Shown: positions 7,386 through 15,795 of the stretch, one piece after another
Position numbering within the stretch: the first letter of the stretch is position 1
How the letters are laid out: every line of letters starts with the position of its first letter
NCBI GenBank assembly: GCA_003133425.1
Contig: PKXI01000467.1
Location: forward strand, 1-20,674
DNA from: Acidobacteriaceae bacterium
Lineage (GTDB): Bacteria > Acidobacteriota > Terriglobia > Terriglobales > Acidobacteriaceae
Length of the DNA stretch: 20,674 bases
Direction of reading: 5' to 3'
Translations under genes and position numbers: made by a program
Notes under the pieces: generated by a model
What the model was told of the DNA's origin: nothing
The model's input: the letters and a program-made list of their open reading frames with translations, nothing else
Databases searched by the model: none

Positions 7386-10300
7386 GGCTGCACCTCCAGC
7401 GTTGCGGGATCGGTAGTGGTCTGCACATTCGCCTGATACATGGGCCCTGCCTGCGCCGGACTGATCACAAACTTGCCTTCGTTCACCACCTTCAGCAGGT
7501 ACACATACTCGCGCCGCCCGCTGAACTCGGTATTGAAGAAAGCCGCCCGATCATCGTGGAACTCCTTGCGCGTAAACCAGTCGGCCCACCAGTCAGGCTT
7601 GTTATTCAGTTTGTAGAGCCCGGTATCCGCAAGAAACTCCGTGCCCGCCGGAATCGGATCCTCGGCCAGCAGATACTTCCAGGCCGTTCCGCTCAGCGCC
7701 AGCCTCACGGCAACAATATCGCCCATATGCGCCGCACCCTTTAGCGGAACCAGGTCGTACGTAATCGGATCCGTCGGCTTGTCCTGCCGTTTCTGCAACA
7801 GGTAATAATCGCGCGTAATGTTCAACGCCAGCTTGCCCTGCTGGAAGAGCCGCTTGTCTGCCGAGTACCACCCACTCTCCGCCGACCAGTAGGTAATCCC
7901 ATTGCCGCTCTTGCGAACGGTGACCTGACCGCCGCTTCCCGCCTGCGCCGCCGGAACCTGTATCTTCCACGGCAATGCAAACCCATCACCCGGCCCAAAG
8001 TGCCGCTTACCCACACTCGCGCCATTCACCAGCACTTCCACATCCGACGCGTTCGCCAGCTCACCACTCAGTTGCACGTAGTCCGTCAGCCCCTGGATCA
8101 CCATCGCCGTCTGCTTGGTCGAATACCAGTAACTGCCCTCGCGATGTCCGGCAAGCCACACCGCAGCCTTCGGCAGCAGCCCACTCGCGCGATCCTGCCT
8201 GATAAGCAGCTTCAGCGCAAACGCCGTAGTCTCACTCGAAGTGTCGTCCCAATACTCGAGCAGACCATCGTAATTGCCTTCCCAATGCGCATCGATATCG
8301 CTCACCCTGGCCTTCTTTTCCAGCAGCGTGGCGGCCTCCCGCGCGCGTCCGTCTCCCGCCGCATCAAGCGCAAGTCCCACCAGCGCCAGCCCCTCGTCGC
8401 TCAACTTGTCGCGGCTATCCCATGCCTTGTCGAGCCCATCCTTCGGCGCACCGCCCGTCGTAGCAAGCGCAAACACCACATAAGCCCGCAAATCCGGAAT
8501 CATGTCAGGATGCGCAGCCAACGTCGCCTTCAACCAGGCGCGCCCCTTGTTCATCCGGTCATCATCCACTGTCCGGCCCGCATCTTTCGCCTGTCCCAAT
8601 CCGCTCACAACGTATGCAGTCATAAACACGCGGCTCGGATCATCCGGCCACCAACCCCACCCTCCATCGTCGTGCTGGAAGCTGTACAGCCGCTCGATCC
8701 CCGCGTTCACCATATCGTTCAACGTCGCGCGATCGATCGGCGACTTCAGATGCAGCTTGTCCACCGCCTGCGCCACAATCAGGTCCGGCATAAAGCTTGA
8801 CATGGTCTGCTCAGTGCATCCCCACGGATAGCTGGTCAGGTAATCGAGCGCCGTAAACACCGTCCCCGCCACCGATGGCGCCACTGTAATCGTCAGCTCG
8901 CGTGTTCCCGCATCCGATCCATCCGGATAGCTGTACGACCACTGGTTCTGTCCCGCGCCCGAGAACACCACTCCTGCCCCCGCCGCCTTCTGCTTCACGC
9001 CATACGCCAGCACCGGCAGTGTCATCTCCAGCGCATCCGATTCTTCGTTCGTCAGCGCCTTCGCAGTCAGCACCACGTTTCCTGTCGCCTTTGCTTTTAC
9101 GCGCCAGTCTACGTAGCTCTCGCCCTTCGCCGGAATGTTCACCTTCTGCGTCTGTCCGCTCACAACGTCCACGCCCGTAACGTCCAGCGCAAACGTTACA
9201 TCCTTCGCCGTCGCCAGGTAGTTGTGCGCAATCACGCGCAGCACCGTCTCGTCGCCCTGCCGGAAGAACCTTGGTGCAGCCAGCCGCACAATCAGATTCT
9301 TGCGAACCAGCACTCGCGTCACCACGCCGCCCGCCTTGCCGTCATCCGTCATTGCGCGAATAGTCGTCCGCCACGTCGTCAACGCATCCGGAAAATTGAA
9401 CTCGACGCGCGCATGCCCATCTGCTCCCGTCCGCACATTCGGATTCCAGTACGCCGTATCTGGAAACGCTTTGCGCACCTTCGGCACCACCAGGTCTGAA
9501 CCCGGTTTCACCTGCGCCATCCGCGGGTGGAACATCCCCGCATTCATCTCCGCCAGCAGCGGACTCTTCGTTCCCGCCTGCCCCGAGAAGAAAAAGTCGA
9601 ACGAAGTTTGCGGTTGCAGATATGCGTATCGTTTCGGATAGAAGAAGCTCACAATGTCGCCGCTCGTATCCGGCCGCACCGAGTACAGCGCCTCATCCAC
9701 CTCGCCAAAGCTAAGGTCCGCCTCCACAGGCTTGCCCTGCGAGTCGACAGCAAATACATCAAAGCTGCCCTTCTCTCCGGGCAGGTACTGGCTCTTGCTC
9801 GCCGTCGCCGTCACCGTCAGCGTTCGCTCCACCAGCGGAACCTTCAGGCTCTTCTGCGCCGTCATCAACTGGTTTTCGTGAACAATCACCGCATTGACAA
9901 TGAGGTTCGGTTGCGACTGCTGCGTAATCGGCACGTCGAACGCAAAGCTCTCCCCCGTCGCATGCATCAGTCTCCGTGACTGCACGCTTTCGCCCTCCGC
10001 CGTCACCACCGCCCACGACTCCTTCAACCCCGTCACCAGAAGCAGGTGCGCCGTATCGCCCACCTTGTAGCTCTTTTTATCGGCCACAATCTGCGCCTGA
10101 GCATTCGGCTGGTACCACTCGCCCGCACCATTCCAGATCCATACCCAAGTGCGTCCCACCACTGTCCGGTTCTCCGGAGTCTGCGCGCTCGCCGTCACCT
10201 GGAAATCGCCGCTCCCTGCCGCGCCCATCGCCAGTTCCACCAGCGCAGTCCCATCCGCGCCCGTGGTAGCATCGCTGCCAGCCACTGGAGCCTCGGTCCG

Positions 10301-12070
10301 CTCGCGCGTCACAGAATCCCACTTTTCCAGCGCTGCTGCCACATGCACCTGCGCCTGCACCGGCTTGCCATCGTAGTCCTGCGCCGTCACCTTCACCCGC
10401 ACCGGTTGCCCGCTCTGGAACACATAACTCGTCGGCTCCACGCTCACGCGAAACGGTCCATACGTAGCCAGCACCGTGGTGTGTCCACTTACCTCGCGAT
10501 TGGCCGCATCCGTCACCCGCGCCTCAATGCGGTAATCCTGATCGTTGTGCTTGCCGTCTACTGCCGTGGGCAGCGTTACCGTCAGCCTTCCATTCGCATC
10601 CAGCACGCCCTCGTGTTCCTGCTGCTCGGTCTCATCCCAGGCAACATCGGAATTATCTGATTCGCCCGAGTCGCCTTCATCGCCTTCCGCATCACCTCCT
10701 GAATCTTCCTGGTCCTCATCCCACCAGTAATGCGCCGACGTATGCACCACGTATTTCACCTTCGCCCCTGCAACAGGCTCGCCAAAAAAGTACTTTGCCT
10801 CGATGTTTGCCTGAATGGGATTTCCCTGAAGAAGATGTGCCACTGCCACCTTCACCGTCACCTGGTATTCAGGCTTCTTGTACTCCTCCACATAAAAGCT
10901 GCCCCCGCCCGCTACTCCGGCATCGTTGAGGCTCACGTTGTAGTACCCCAGCGCCGCATCACTTGCCAGATCCAGGTCCGCCGTCAGCGTCCCGTGCGCC
11001 GAGAGAGCAATCTCCTTCGTGAATACCTTCTTGCCATTGCTGTCGTTCACCTCAAGTGTTGGCGTCAGGCCCTGCGGCAATTGCAGCGTATCGTCTTTCT
11101 TCAGCCGCACGATCGCCTTGATGTGCACCGTATGTCCCGGCCTGTAGACTGGCCGGTCAGTGTAGATGTACGCCCGCCCCTGCCGCTCGTTCTGCTGCCC
11201 GAAGTTATAGCTCCATGGAGTCACCAGCGCCGCATCCGCCCCGTGCCGTGCCAGAATCCACACGTTCTCCGGCTCCGGCCCCTGCGCCGTTCCACGCGCG
11301 CCCATCGCCAGCGAAGCCATCCCGTCGCCGTTGGTCGTGCTCGACGACTGCATCTTGCCATCGGACCACAACGCCACATCAGCCTTCTCGATAGGCACAC
11401 CGGTCTTGCGATCGGCCACGTAGAGATTGGCCTGCCCGTTCAGTATCCGCTCCACTACCGCAATGCTCGTTACCAGCGCCACGGTGTAGGCCTTGTAAGT
11501 TCCGTCCGTTGCTTCGATTAGATACACGCCCGCAGAGAGTCCGTCGATCGGCAACTGCTGCGTTTCACTCACCAGCGCAGGCGGCGTCTCCAGCTTCCAT
11601 CGCGCCACCAGTTGGCTTGCATTCAAAATCGGCACCTGCGCAAACTGAGCCGCGCCCACCACCCGGCTCTTCTTGCCCAGCTTGCCCTGCTGCTCGCGGA
11701 AGTTGTCGCGCGCATCATCAGTAAACTGTCCCCGGAAGAAGTGCCGCACCAGCCACCACAAGTGCGCCTTGAAGTCGTGCAACCGCTCCAACAAAGTGCG
11801 CTGGTCAATCTGCTCCGTCGGCGACTGGCTCTGCACGCCAAAGCTGTGCAGGTCCTTCAGGCCGGCAAAAAACTTCTGCGCGTCGTTCACCCGGTAAACG
11901 CGAAACTCCAACTCCGGCACATTCCGCGCCAAGAGCTGTATCTTCACGCTCTCGCCCGGCGCAAACGTTCGCGACGTCGACAGCGAAAACGAACGCGGCG
12001 CGTCCGTTGCGTGAGCGGCTGCGCAAAGCAGCAAGATCGAAACAGCAAGCAGCGATTTACCCTGACTCAT
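7382..12070 (-). CDS. Alpha-2-macroglobulin family protease trap with thioester
   Basis: This 1562-residue protein should be periplasmic. It begins with a signal peptide (about 1-21, ending AHA), and the Cys in LLLC is not in a valid lipobox, so signal peptidase I cleavage is more likely. Recognisable parts are the MG/A2M_N region with DRPVYRPG at 305-312, the A2M domain entry RKAFPD at 866-871, and the thioester motif C1085-T-E-Q1088 in a GCTEQ context inside an alpha/alpha-toroid thioester domain. A proteinase that cuts the bait region would trigger collapse and covalent capture. Residues 451-488 form an acidic insert (18 of 38 Asp/Glu, no Lys/Arg). The start at 12070 is preferred over a longer frame to 12139 because it overlaps the upstream stop in ATGA, has GAGGA upstream and begins the signal peptide directly. 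Length is similar to E. coli YfhM and YfaS. The downstream membrane protein and upstream DUF1175 gene are coupled to it. Confidence 0.93.
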   Translation of the reverse strand: MSQGKSLLAVSILLLCAAAHATDAPRSFSLSTSRTFAPGESVKIQLLARNVPELEFRVYRVNDAQKFFAGLKDLHSFGVQSQSPTEQIDQRTLLERLHDFKAHLWWLVRHFFRGQFTDDARDNFREQQGKLGKKSRVVGAAQFAQVPILNASQLVARWKLETPPALVSETQQLPIDGLSAGVYLIEATDGTYKAYTVALVTSIAVVERILNGQANLYVADRKTGVPIEKADVALWSDGKMQSSSTTNGDGMASLAMGARGTAQGPEPENVWILARHGADAALVTPWSYNFGQQNERQGRAYIYTDRPVYRPGHTVHIKAIVRLKKDDTLQLPQGLTPTLEVNDSNGKKVFTKEIALSAHGTLTADLDLASDAALGYYNVSLNDAGVAGGGSFYVEEYKKPEYQVTVKVAVAHLLQGNPIQANIEAKYFFGEPVAGAKVKYVVHTSAHYWWDEDQEDSGGDAEGDEGDSGESDNSDVAWDETEQQEHEGVLDANGRLTVTLPTAVDGKHNDQDYRIEARVTDAANREVSGHTTVLATYGPFRVSVEPTSYVFQSGQPVRVKVTAQDYDGKPVQAQVHVAAALEKWDSVTRERTEAPVAGSDATTGADGTALVELAMGAAGSGDFQVTASAQTPENRTVVGRTWVWIWNGAGEWYQPNAQAQIVADKKSYKVGDTAHLLLVTGLKESWAVVTAEGESVQSRRLMHATGESFAFDVPITQQSQPNLIVNAVIVHENQLMTAQKSLKVPLVERTLTVTATASKSQYLPGEKGSFDVFAVDSQGKPVEADLSFGEVDEALYSVRPDTSGDIVSFFYPKRYAYLQPQTSFDFFFSGQAGTKSPLLAEMNAGMFHPRMAQVKPGSDLVVPKVRKAFPDTAYWNPNVRTGADGHARVEFNFPDALTTWRTTIRAMTDDGKAGGVVTRVLVRKNLIVRLAAPRFFRQGDETVLRVIAHNYLATAKDVTFALDVTGVDVVSGQTQKVNIPAKGESYVDWRVKAKATGNVVLTAKALTNEESDALEMTLPVLAYGVKQKAAGAGVVFSGAGQNQWSYSYPDGSDAGTRELTITVAPSVAGTVFTALDYLTSYPWGCTEQTMSSFMPDLIVAQAVDKLHLKSPIDRATLNDMVNAGIERLYSFQHDDGGWGWWPDDPSRVFMTAYVVSGLGQAKDAGRTVDDDRMNKGRAWLKATLAAHPDMIPDLRAYVVFALATTGGAPKDGLDKAWDSRDKLSDEGLALVGLALDAAGDGRAREAATLLEKKARVSDIDAHWEGNYDGLLEYWDDTSSETTAFALKLLIRQDRASGLLPKAAVWLAGHREGSYWYSTKQTAMVIQGLTDYVQLSGELANASDVEVLVNGASVGKRHFGPGDGFALPWKIQVPAAQAGSGGQVTVRKSGNGITYWSAESGWYSADKRLFQQGKLALNITRDYYLLQKRQDKPTDPITYDLVPLKGAAHMGDIVAVRLALSGTAWKYLLAEDPIPAGTEFLADTGLYKLNNKPDWWADWFTRKEFHDDRAAFFNTEFSGRREYVYLLKVVNEGKFVISPAQAGPMYQANVQTTTDPATLEVQP

Positions 12071-12978
12071 GGAGTTCCTCGCAGAATATTCCAGCGATAG
12101 ACGCCGAGAAAGTTTGGATTGCCCGGAAGCGGCCGCCATTGCGGCTGAGGATGGTCAAGCAGTTCAGCCAGCGTCACGCGCCGCAACTCGCCCGGGAGCC
12201 CGTGGTCGGGGTCCCCACGGACAGGTCTTCGTCCGTGGGGTGAATGATCTGTGCCGGTGTCGTAGACGACCGCAGCCTCAGGCCCCGCCCGGGCCACAAT
12301 CATCGAGTGCCACGGCGAAGACTGCCCGAACTGGCGATAAAAAAGTAGATCTCCCGGCAGGGCCTGGCGCACATCCCTGCTCACGAAAAACGCATTGCGT
12401 TCCACCAGCGTCTTCGCGTCGGCAAACTGCGCAAAGGCGCCGTCGTCCACATCCCGCGCCTCAAATGCTCCCGGCCGCACCCTGAACAGCGCAGTGCCGA
12501 GCGGCGAATGCGGATAGCTCCACGCGCGAACCTCTCCCGGCGGAGCAGAAACCTCCATCCCGCTCGTCGTAAACCAGTTTTCGTCGTGGCGCTTCAGAGC
12601 CTCGCGGTAGGCGTAGCGCAGCAGGCTTGCGCAGTCCGTAATCTCTGCCGGCACCTCAGCCTTGGGCCGAACAGCCTGGTACTCCGCGATCAACGTGAAC
12701 CAGCGCCGGAACGCTGCCTGGTCTGCCGGATCGCTCAGCCGCAAAAAATCCGGCGTCCCATCCCCGAACCGGTCCGTCCATGCCACCGATGCACCGCTGC
12801 CAGCAGAATTCGCGGCCTCGTGCGCAACGCGCCCCGCCCGCAGCAACCGCCACCCGCCAAACCCAATCAGCAGCGCAATCATAATCAGCGCAGCCACGGA
12901 ACCGAACACAACCCCGGATCTCCAGCGACGAGCCATCGCTGTCTGGGTAGAAACGAGAGGTCTGGCGTGAGCATTCAC
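12067..12978 (-). CDS. DUF1175 family protein, NlpC/P60-like
   Basis: This 303-residue protein is anchored or exported by a single hydrophobic helix (about 23-46). The rest matches DUF1175, the family of E. coli YfaT, whose gene lies beside the macroglobulin gene yfaS. It contains DCASLLRYAYREAL (Cys at about 116), PGDLLFYRQFG and, closely after, WHSMIV. A Cys near a conserved helix, the 'PGDLLF' strand and a His before a hydrophobic strand are the layout of NlpC/P60-type cysteine peptidases, so a peptidoglycan-peptide hydrolase role is plausible; this is inference. The start is uncertain: GTG at 12978 has no evident ribosome binding site, and ATG at 12936 (residue 15) would keep the membrane helix. 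The stop overlaps the macroglobulin start (ATGA). Residues about 247-256 are encoded by a perfect palindrome, which looks like a repeat inserted in frame. Confidence 0.83.
   Translation of the reverse strand: MNAHARPLVSTQTAMARRWRSGVVFGSVAALIMIALLIGFGGWRLLRAGRVAHEAANSAGSGASVAWTDRFGDGTPDFLRLSDPADQAAFRRWFTLIAEYQAVRPKAEVPAEITDCASLLRYAYREALKRHDENWFTTSGMEVSAPPGEVRAWSYPHSPLGTALFRVRPGAFEARDVDDGAFAQFADAKTLVERNAFFVSRDVRQALPGDLLFYRQFGQSSPWHSMIVARAGPEAAVVYDTGTDHSPHGRRPVRGDPDHGLPGELRRVTLAELLDHPQPQWRPLPGNPNFLGVYRWNILRGTP
12213..12240. repeat. Perfect palindrome inside the DUF1175 coding region
   Basis: CCCCACGGAC at 12213-12222 pairs perfectly with GTCCGTGGGG at 12231-12240 around an 8-base loop. It lies in frame within the DUF1175 gene and encodes a Gly/Arg/Pro/His-rich segment (about residues 247-256). 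It resembles dispersed intergenic palindromes of Acidobacteria rather than ordinary coding sequence. Confidence 0.65.
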
Positions 12979-13117
12979 GGGAATGAGAGAAAGTGAGACG
13001 CACTCATCCTAGCGCGAAAAGGCCCCTGTGCAGAAAAGATAAAGTCGACAACCAATCAGCGATGGCGGAATCCAACGACTCGCTATTGAAGCCTGGGATT
13101 CCACATCAGTCCCGTGC

Positions 13118-13153
13118 CCCATCCTTGCGACTTTCTTCTGTCGCAAGGGTGGG
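13118..13153. repeat. Intergenic palindromic repeat (14-base arms)
   Basis: CCCATCCTTGCGAC at 13118-13131 pairs with GTCGCAAGGGTGGG at 13140-13153 around an 8-base loop, with one G-T wobble. It lies in the gap between the gamma-glutamyltransferase stop (13201) and the DUF1175 start (12978). I recognise this 'CCATCCTTGCGAC...GTCGCAAGG' form as a dispersed repeat in Acidobacteria. It may also lower read-through from the upstream gene. A second, weaker inverted repeat (GCTGAAT 13164-13170, ATTCAGC 13193-13199) directly follows the stop codon. The rest of the gap shows no gene or clear promoter. Confidence 0.65.
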
Positions 13154-13200
13154 ATACCACAACGCTGAATCTGGTTGCTCTCTCCGACCCAAATTCAGCT

Positions 13201-15066
13201 TCAATAAGCCAGCGCCACCCCATCCGCCCGCATCTCGCTCGCCGCGGAATAGAACCGATCCGCCCCGCTCATCCCCCCGCTCATGCGGTGCTCGATGCAC
13301 TCGTACCGTCCGAACCCGCCGTCAGAAGCTTCCAGCGGCCAGCCAAGCTCCGCAAGCGCGCGCCGTGACGCCTCCGGCACCCCTGCCTCCAGTCGCAGCA
13401 CGCCCATCGGTCCCAACCCAGCCGTATCTTCCCCCATCGTCTGCGAAGACCCTTCATGATGCCACCGCGGACTGTCTCCCGCCGCCTGAATCTCCAATCC
13501 GTAATCCACGCGGTTGATAATGATCTGCGACTGCCCCTGCGGCTGCATATCACCGCCCATAACGCCAAACGACATCCACGGCTTCCCATCCCGCGTTGCA
13601 AATCCGGGAATGATCGTCTGAAACGGCCGCTTGCCCGGTGCGTACATATTCGGATGTCCGTCCTGCAGCGAAAACAGCTCTCCGCGATCCTGGAACATGA
13701 ACCCGAGCCCATCTGCCACCAGCCCCGATCCCAGCCCGCGAAAGTTCGACTGGATCATCGAGATCATCATGCCGTCCGAATCCGCTACCGTGAAGTACGT
13801 AGTGTCGCCGTGACTCGGCGCCTGCCCCGGATGCACCGGCGTCAAAATCCGATCCGGCCGAATCAGCTTCGCCCTCTCCGCCGCATACTCCTTCGAGTTC
13901 AGCCACTCAATCGGAATCTTCGCAAAGTGTGGATCGGCATAGTAACGCCCGCGATCTTCATACGCCAGCCGCTTGGCCTCCACCTGTGCATGAATCGACG
14001 CCGCAGACTGAAAGCCCATCTCCCGCAAATCGAAGTTCTCCAGAATATTCAGAATCTGCAGCGTCGCCAGCCCCTGCGTATTCGCGGCCATCCCATAAAC
14101 ATCCACGCCGCGATACTTGGTCACCAGTGGCTCATTCCACTCCGCATGCTGCTCGCGCAGATCGCTCACTTGCAACCACCCGCCGATCCGCTTGAAATAC
14201 TCCTCAATCGTCTTCGCGATTGGCCCATCATAGTATGCGTCGCGTCCGCCCTCGGCGATCATGCGATAAGTGCGCGCCAGGTCAGGATTGCGAAACACAT
14301 CGCCCTCGCTCGGTGCGCTGCCTCCCGGCGCAAAGGTGTGCACCGCGTTTGCTGTCTCCTCCACGCCCGACCCCGGCTTCACAAAGGCCGCCAGGTTGCG
14401 CTTGATGTAGAAGCCGATAATCTGCGGCACCGGCACGCCCGACTCGCAAAGATGAATAGCGGGCTCCAGCACCTCCTGCCACTTCAGCCGCCCATAGCGC
14501 TGGTGCAGCGTCCACCACGCATCCAGCGCACCGGGCGTCGAAATAGACACCGCGCCGAACTTCGGAATCACGCCATTCACTGCCCGCTGCCGCACCGTCT
14601 CCAGGCTCAGCGACTTCGGCGAACGTCCCGATCCCGCCAGCCCCACCACCTTGCTCAGCTTGGGATCCCAAATCATCGCGTAGCAATCCCCGCCCAGCCC
14701 GCAACTTGTCGGCTCCAGAAATCCCAGGCAGGCATTCGCAGCAACCGCCGCATCCGCGGCTGAGCCCCCGCGCTTCAACATCTCGATCGCCGTCAGCGTA
14801 GCCAGCGGATGCGCCGTCCCCGCCGCACCTGACCGCCCCATCGCCGCCGAACGGCTCGCAAAGCTCGCTCCCGATGGCCGGTCTCCCGCGTGAACGTCAG
14901 GCCGCAGAAATCGCTCCGCGCCAGCAGGCTGAAACTTGGGCAGAGCCGCTTCCGAATCGGCTTTCCGCATCGCAGCCCCTTCCTGTCCTGAAGCCTCGGC
15001 GTGAAGACCGCTAAGTGTGCCTGCCGCGGCCAGCGGAAGTGCAGCAACAAATGATCGGCGACGCAT
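13201..15066 (-). CDS. ggt: Gamma-glutamyltransferase (glutathione hydrolase family), Tat-exported
   Basis: This 621-residue protein is an N-terminal nucleophile hydrolase made as one chain that cuts itself into large and small subunits. The nucleophile is T422 in GDTTYF (residues 420-424 plus the following Phe), giving a 421-residue large part (before signal removal) and a 200-residue small part, as in classical GGTs. Other family signatures are GGSAADAAVA and LGGD in the large subunit, and GSG, PGKRP and GG.MQPQGQ in the small subunit. It hydrolyses or transfers the gamma-glutamyl bond of glutathione-like peptides in the periplasm; some relatives act on other acyl-amides, so the substrate is open. 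The N-terminus MRRRSFVAALPLAAAG has a twin-Arg export signal. The ATG start has AAAGGAGT upstream. It is the gene upstream of the DUF1175 operon but separated by about 220 bases, so co-transcription is uncertain. Confidence 0.93.
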   Translation of the reverse strand: MRRRSFVAALPLAAAGTLSGLHAEASGQEGAAMRKADSEAALPKFQPAGAERFLRPDVHAGDRPSGASFASRSAAMGRSGAAGTAHPLATLTAIEMLKRGGSAADAAVAANACLGFLEPTSCGLGGDCYAMIWDPKLSKVVGLAGSGRSPKSLSLETVRQRAVNGVIPKFGAVSISTPGALDAWWTLHQRYGRLKWQEVLEPAIHLCESGVPVPQIIGFYIKRNLAAFVKPGSGVEETANAVHTFAPGGSAPSEGDVFRNPDLARTYRMIAEGGRDAYYDGPIAKTIEEYFKRIGGWLQVSDLREQHAEWNEPLVTKYRGVDVYGMAANTQGLATLQILNILENFDLREMGFQSAASIHAQVEAKRLAYEDRGRYYADPHFAKIPIEWLNSKEYAAERAKLIRPDRILTPVHPGQAPSHGDTTYFTVADSDGMMISMIQSNFRGLGSGLVADGLGFMFQDRGELFSLQDGHPNMYAPGKRPFQTIIPGFATRDGKPWMSFGVMGGDMQPQGQSQIIINRVDYGLEIQAAGDSPRWHHEGSSQTMGEDTAGLGPMGVLRLEAGVPEASRRALAELGWPLEASDGGFGRYECIEHRMSGGMSGADRFYSAASEMRADGVALAY

Positions 15067-15262
15067 GAATACTCCTTTTGCAAAATCCTGAGGATGGCTC
15101 CGCGGAGTTCGATCCCGCGCACACCCATGGTATAGGAACGAGCGTTTTACCAGCCGATCATTCCGGCCAGCGAATCATTCCTGAATCACCCGCTCGTCCT
15201 TCGCTGGCTCAAGATCCACTACTCCCTTGATTCTGCGCGGTTGTTTGGTGGAGACTTTCTGC

Positions 15263-15715
15263 ATGAAGAACCTATTCGAAGCAACAACGGTCGAAGAAGT
15301 GAAGCAACGCATATCGCGCCTCGGCCCTGGTAGCGAGCGGCAGTGGGGCACCATGACTGCGTCGCAGGCGCTCGCGCACTGTTCAGCGGCCATGGAGTGG
15401 GCTGTGGGTGACGCCTTCCCGCCGCGGATGTTCATCGGGAGCATCATTGGGCGGATGATCAAGGGAAAGGTACTCGGGGATGACCAACCAATGCGCCGGA
15501 ACTCGCCAACGGCGAAGACTCTCATCGTGAAGGACGACCGGGATCTGGCGCCGGAACAAAAGCGATTGTGTGTGCTGGTCGACAGATTCGCAGCAGGCGG
15601 TTCGAAGGGTTGCACTACCCATCCCCACACATTCTTCGGACGGCTGACGCCGGACGAGTGGGCGATCCTGCAGTACAAACATCTCGACCATCATCTGCGC
15701 CAGTTCGGGGCCTGA
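15263..15715 (+). CDS. DUF1569 (DinB-fold) protein
   Basis: This 150-residue protein matches DUF1569, a member of the DinB/YfiT-like four-helix superfamily. Visible features are TASQALAHC (helix with a His likely to bind metal), HTFFGRLTPDEW and the C-terminal DHHLRQFG, whose His residues would complete the metal site. Some DinB-fold proteins are bacillithiol- or mycothiol-dependent transferases; no activity can be assigned here. The ATG at 15263 is preferred over a TTG at 15227 because GGTGGAG lies about 9 bases upstream and family proteins begin with this helix. It is divergent from ggt and convergent with the aldo/keto reductase gene, so it stands alone. Confidence 0.82.
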   Translation: MKNLFEATTVEEVKQRISRLGPGSERQWGTMTASQALAHCSAAMEWAVGDAFPPRMFIGSIIGRMIKGKVLGDDQPMRRNSPTAKTLIVKDDRDLAPEQKRLCVLVDRFAAGGSKGCTTHPHTFFGRLTPDEWAILQYKHLDHHLRQFGA

Positions 15716-15795
15716 CACCGGTGCCGGTGGTCCCAGGAACTCGAACCAAAGAAGGAGGACTCCAAAGCCACAAAAGGAATCCCCCCTCCAATACT

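Noticed and set aside
8000..8800. Long + strand frame opposite the macroglobulin gene
   Set aside because: The composition is dominated by Arg, His and Pro, and it lies fully inside the thioester-domain coding region; a shadow frame.
12034..12039. Lipoprotein signal in the macroglobulin (LLLC)
   Set aside because: Leu directly before Cys does not fit a lipobox, and a good signal peptidase I site (AHA) follows.
12071..12139. Upstream extension of the macroglobulin start
   Set aside because: The extra 23 residues would precede a complete signal peptide, and the ATG at 12070 has both the ATGA overlap and a ribosome binding site.
13164..13199. Terminator directly after the ggt stop
   Set aside because: The 7-base stem has a 22-base loop and no T-run, which is too weak to call.
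13456..14763. Open frame of 435 codons on the + strand opposite ggt
   Set aside because: It is the complement of a well-supported ggt gene, is Arg/His/Leu-rich with no domain, and has no ribosome binding site. It reflects GC-rich codon bias.
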